Made by a program: the position numbers and the translations under genes
Shown here: piece after piece, positions 5,509 to 6,857 of the stretch
How the letters are laid out: every line of letters starts with the position of its first letter
How positions within the stretch are numbered: the stretch's first letter is position 1
Notes under the pieces: model-generated
Seen by the model: only the letters and a program-made list of their open reading frames with translations
Database searches by the model: none
What the model was told of the DNA's origin: nothing
NCBI GenBank assembly: GCA_030683195.1
Contig: JAUXQA010000125.1
Location: 1 to 6,857, forward strand
Reading direction: 5' to 3'
DNA length: 6,857 bases
Source of the DNA: Rhodoferax sp.
Lineage (GTDB): Bacteria; Pseudomonadota; Gammaproteobacteria; Burkholderiales; Burkholderiaceae_C

Positions 5509-6857
5509 GACCGCTGGGCCTCCAGCCAGGCCTGGAACATCAATACGCTCCACAGCGGAGACTGCCAATTGCGCTGCCCACTCAAGTGCTCGGCCCACCT
5601 TTGGCGGATGGGCGCGGGGTTGAAATACCCCTCGCTCTTCAGGCGCTGCTCGCCCAGCAGGTCTTCAGCCCAGTCCCGCAGCGGCCCGCGCAACCAACGG
5701 TCAATGGGCACACCAAAGCCCATTTTGGGCCGCTCAATCAAGGCTTGGGGCACATGGCGGTACAGCACCTGGCGCAAAGCCCACTTGGTGGTCAGTCGGC
5801 CATTTTCCGGGCGCAACTTGTACTGCAGAGGCAACTGCCAGGCGAACTCGACCACGCGGTGGTCCAGAAAAGGCACACGCGTCTCCAGGCTCACACCCAT
5901 CGCGGCACGGTCTACTTTGGTCAAAATATCGTCTGGCAAATAGGTGAGCATATCAAGCACCATCATGCGCTCGACGTTTGACAAACCCGCTAAAGCAGGA
6001 GCATCGCCCGTCAGCACCGTGGCAGGCTCCTGACCGCCCAGCACCACAGCGGCCGGGTCCTGCCAATTGGAGACCATGCGGTGGTACAGCTCGTCCGCCG
6101 TGCGCGACGCCATGACGCCCGCGCCCCGGTGCACCTTGTCACCCAAGCCCGCCCAACGGCGGGCCAGTGGCGTGTGCGCAGCCAGCCGGGTCCAGGTTTG
6201 CGGAGACAAACGCGTCAAACCCCAGGCGACCGCTCGCCGCAGGGGCAGCGGCAGGCGGGAGAGCTTGCTCCACAGACCTGCCGTCAACGCATAGCGGTTG
6301 TAACCACTGAACAACTCATCGCCCGCGTCGCCTGACAAAGATACCGTGACATGCTGGCGCGCCATCTGGCTGACCAAAAACGTAGGGATTTGGGACGAAT
6401 CAGCAAACGGCTCATCGTACATATGGGGCAAGCGCCCGATAGCGGCCATGGCCTGGTCTGGCGTGACATACAGCTCGGTGTGCTCCGTGCCCAGATGCGC
6501 CGCCACGGCCTTGGCGTGAACGGCTTCATTGAAGCCTGCTTCATTGAAGCCAATGGTGAACGTCTTGACCGGACGCGCCGATTGCGCCTGCATCAAGGCC
6601 ACCACCGTGGACGAGTCAATGCCGCCCGACAAAAAGGCCCCCAGCGGCACGTCGGCCACCATTTGCTGGCGCACCGCGTCTTTTAATAGCAGCTCCAGCG
6701 CGTTGACAGCCTCATCCGACGTGCCCGCAAATGGCTGCGCCACGCCGCGCTCGGCCACGGCCACGCCAGACCAATAGGCGACTGGCGGCGCATCAGGCAC
6801 TTGGCGCGACACTGTCAGCAAGGTGCCTGGCGGCAACTTCTCTATGCCTTGGTAGAT
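5505..6857 (-). CDS. asnB: Asparagine synthase (glutamine-hydrolysing)-type amidotransferase, C-terminal part (5' end cut by window edge)
   Basis: The frame is open to the right edge and shows 450 residues. It begins IYQGIEKLPPGTLL, the end of the glutaminase half in this family, so about 190 residues, including the N-terminal nucleophile Cys, are outside the window. The visible part is the ATP-pyrophosphatase synthetase domain: PP-loop LSGGIDSS (76-83 of the fragment), DEPFADSSQIP (148-158), SLSGDAGDELFSGYNRY (173-189) and LTKVDRAAMGVSLETRVPFLDH (312-333). Such enzymes use glutamine to amidate a carboxylate via an adenylated intermediate. Copies inside O-antigen clusters, such as WbpS of Pseudomonas aeruginosa, are thought to amidate uronic acids rather than make asparagine. 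The gene's stop overlaps the glycosyltransferase start (ATGA), which favours a glycan role here (inference). True asparagine synthase, or an exosortase-associated amidotransferase, remains possible. Confidence 0.93.
   Translation of the reverse strand: MYQGIEKLPPGTLLTVSRQVPDAPPVAYWSGVAVAERGVAQPFAGTSDEAVNALELLLKDAVRQQMVADVPLGAFLSGGIDSSTVVALMQAQSARPVKTFTIGFNEAGFNEAVHAKAVAAHLGTEHTELYVTPDQAMAAIGRLPHMYDEPFADSSQIPTFLVSQMARQHVTVSLSGDAGDELFSGYNRYALTAGLWSKLSRLPLPLRRAVAWGLTRLSPQTWTRLAAHTPLARRWAGLGDKVHRGAGVMASRTADELYHRMVSNWQDPAAVVLGGQEPATVLTGDAPALAGLSNVERMMVLDMLTYLPDDILTKVDRAAMGVSLETRVPFLDHRVVEFAWQLPLQYKLRPENGRLTTKWALRQVLYRHVPQALIERPKMGFGVPIDRWLRGPLRDWAEDLLGEQRLKSEGYFNPAPIRQRWAEHLSGQRNWQSPLWSVLMFQAWLEAQRS
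5519..5523 (-). promoter_or_regulatory. Ribosome-binding site of the glycosyltransferase gene
   Basis: GGAGG on the minus strand ends ten bases before the ATG at 5508. It lies inside the asnB coding sequence and decides the start of the glycosyltransferase over the earlier in-frame candidate. It is one of only two good ribosome sites in the window, the other being that of the H-NS gene. Confidence 0.6.

Noticed and set aside
5509..5598. Longer N-terminus for the glycosyltransferase, starting at 5598
   Set aside because: The extra 30 residues are read through asnB in another frame and precede the normal family N-terminus. The ATG at 5508 has a good ribosome site and the same ATGA overlap as its neighbours.

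Overview
The window is a GC-rich stretch in which every gene I can support is read on the minus strand, so transcription runs from the right edge to the left. Gene content and protein style suggest a betaproteobacterium, probably order Burkholderiales and perhaps Comamonadaceae. The main clues are an ArgB of the type I associate with that group and a short H-NS-family protein ending in a WSGRG-type DNA-binding motif. This placement is from recalled family resemblance, not a search.

Layout in transcription order: (1) the C-terminal two thirds of an asparagine synthase (glutamine-hydrolysing)-type amidotransferase, cut by the right edge; (2) a family 4 glycosyltransferase; (3) an extended-SDR nucleotide-sugar epimerase/reductase; (4) a short PglC/WcaJ-type phosphoglycosyl transferase; (5) a small H-NS-family nucleoid protein; (6) a long membrane-bound CapD/WbpM-type UDP-GlcNAc 4,6-dehydratase; (7) after a 118-base gap, the N-terminal half of N-acetylglutamate kinase (argB), cut by the left edge. 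Genes 1 to 4 are joined by three consecutive ATGA stop/start overlaps. A 56-base spacer precedes the H-NS gene, and the dehydratase follows it after 20 bases.

Genes 1-4 and 6 look like the distal end of an O-antigen, capsule or exopolysaccharide cluster. The dehydratase should make a UDP-4-keto-6-deoxy-HexNAc, and the SDR protein could reduce its 4-keto group to a UDP-QuiNAc- or UDP-FucNAc-type donor. The phosphoglycosyl transferase would load the sugar phosphate onto undecaprenyl phosphate, the glycosyltransferase would extend the chain, and the AsnB-like enzyme may amidate a sugar acid. The donor identity is inference. argB is an arginine-biosynthesis housekeeping gene and probably marks the cluster boundary.

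The least routine point is the H-NS-family gene placed co-directionally inside the polysaccharide genes. It sits beside a sharp AT-rich patch (about 33% G+C by hand count over 2761-3000, against about 65% in a nearby sample), a plausible site for H-NS binding and self-regulation. I found no rRNA, tRNA, CRISPR array, insertion sequence or clearly novel system.
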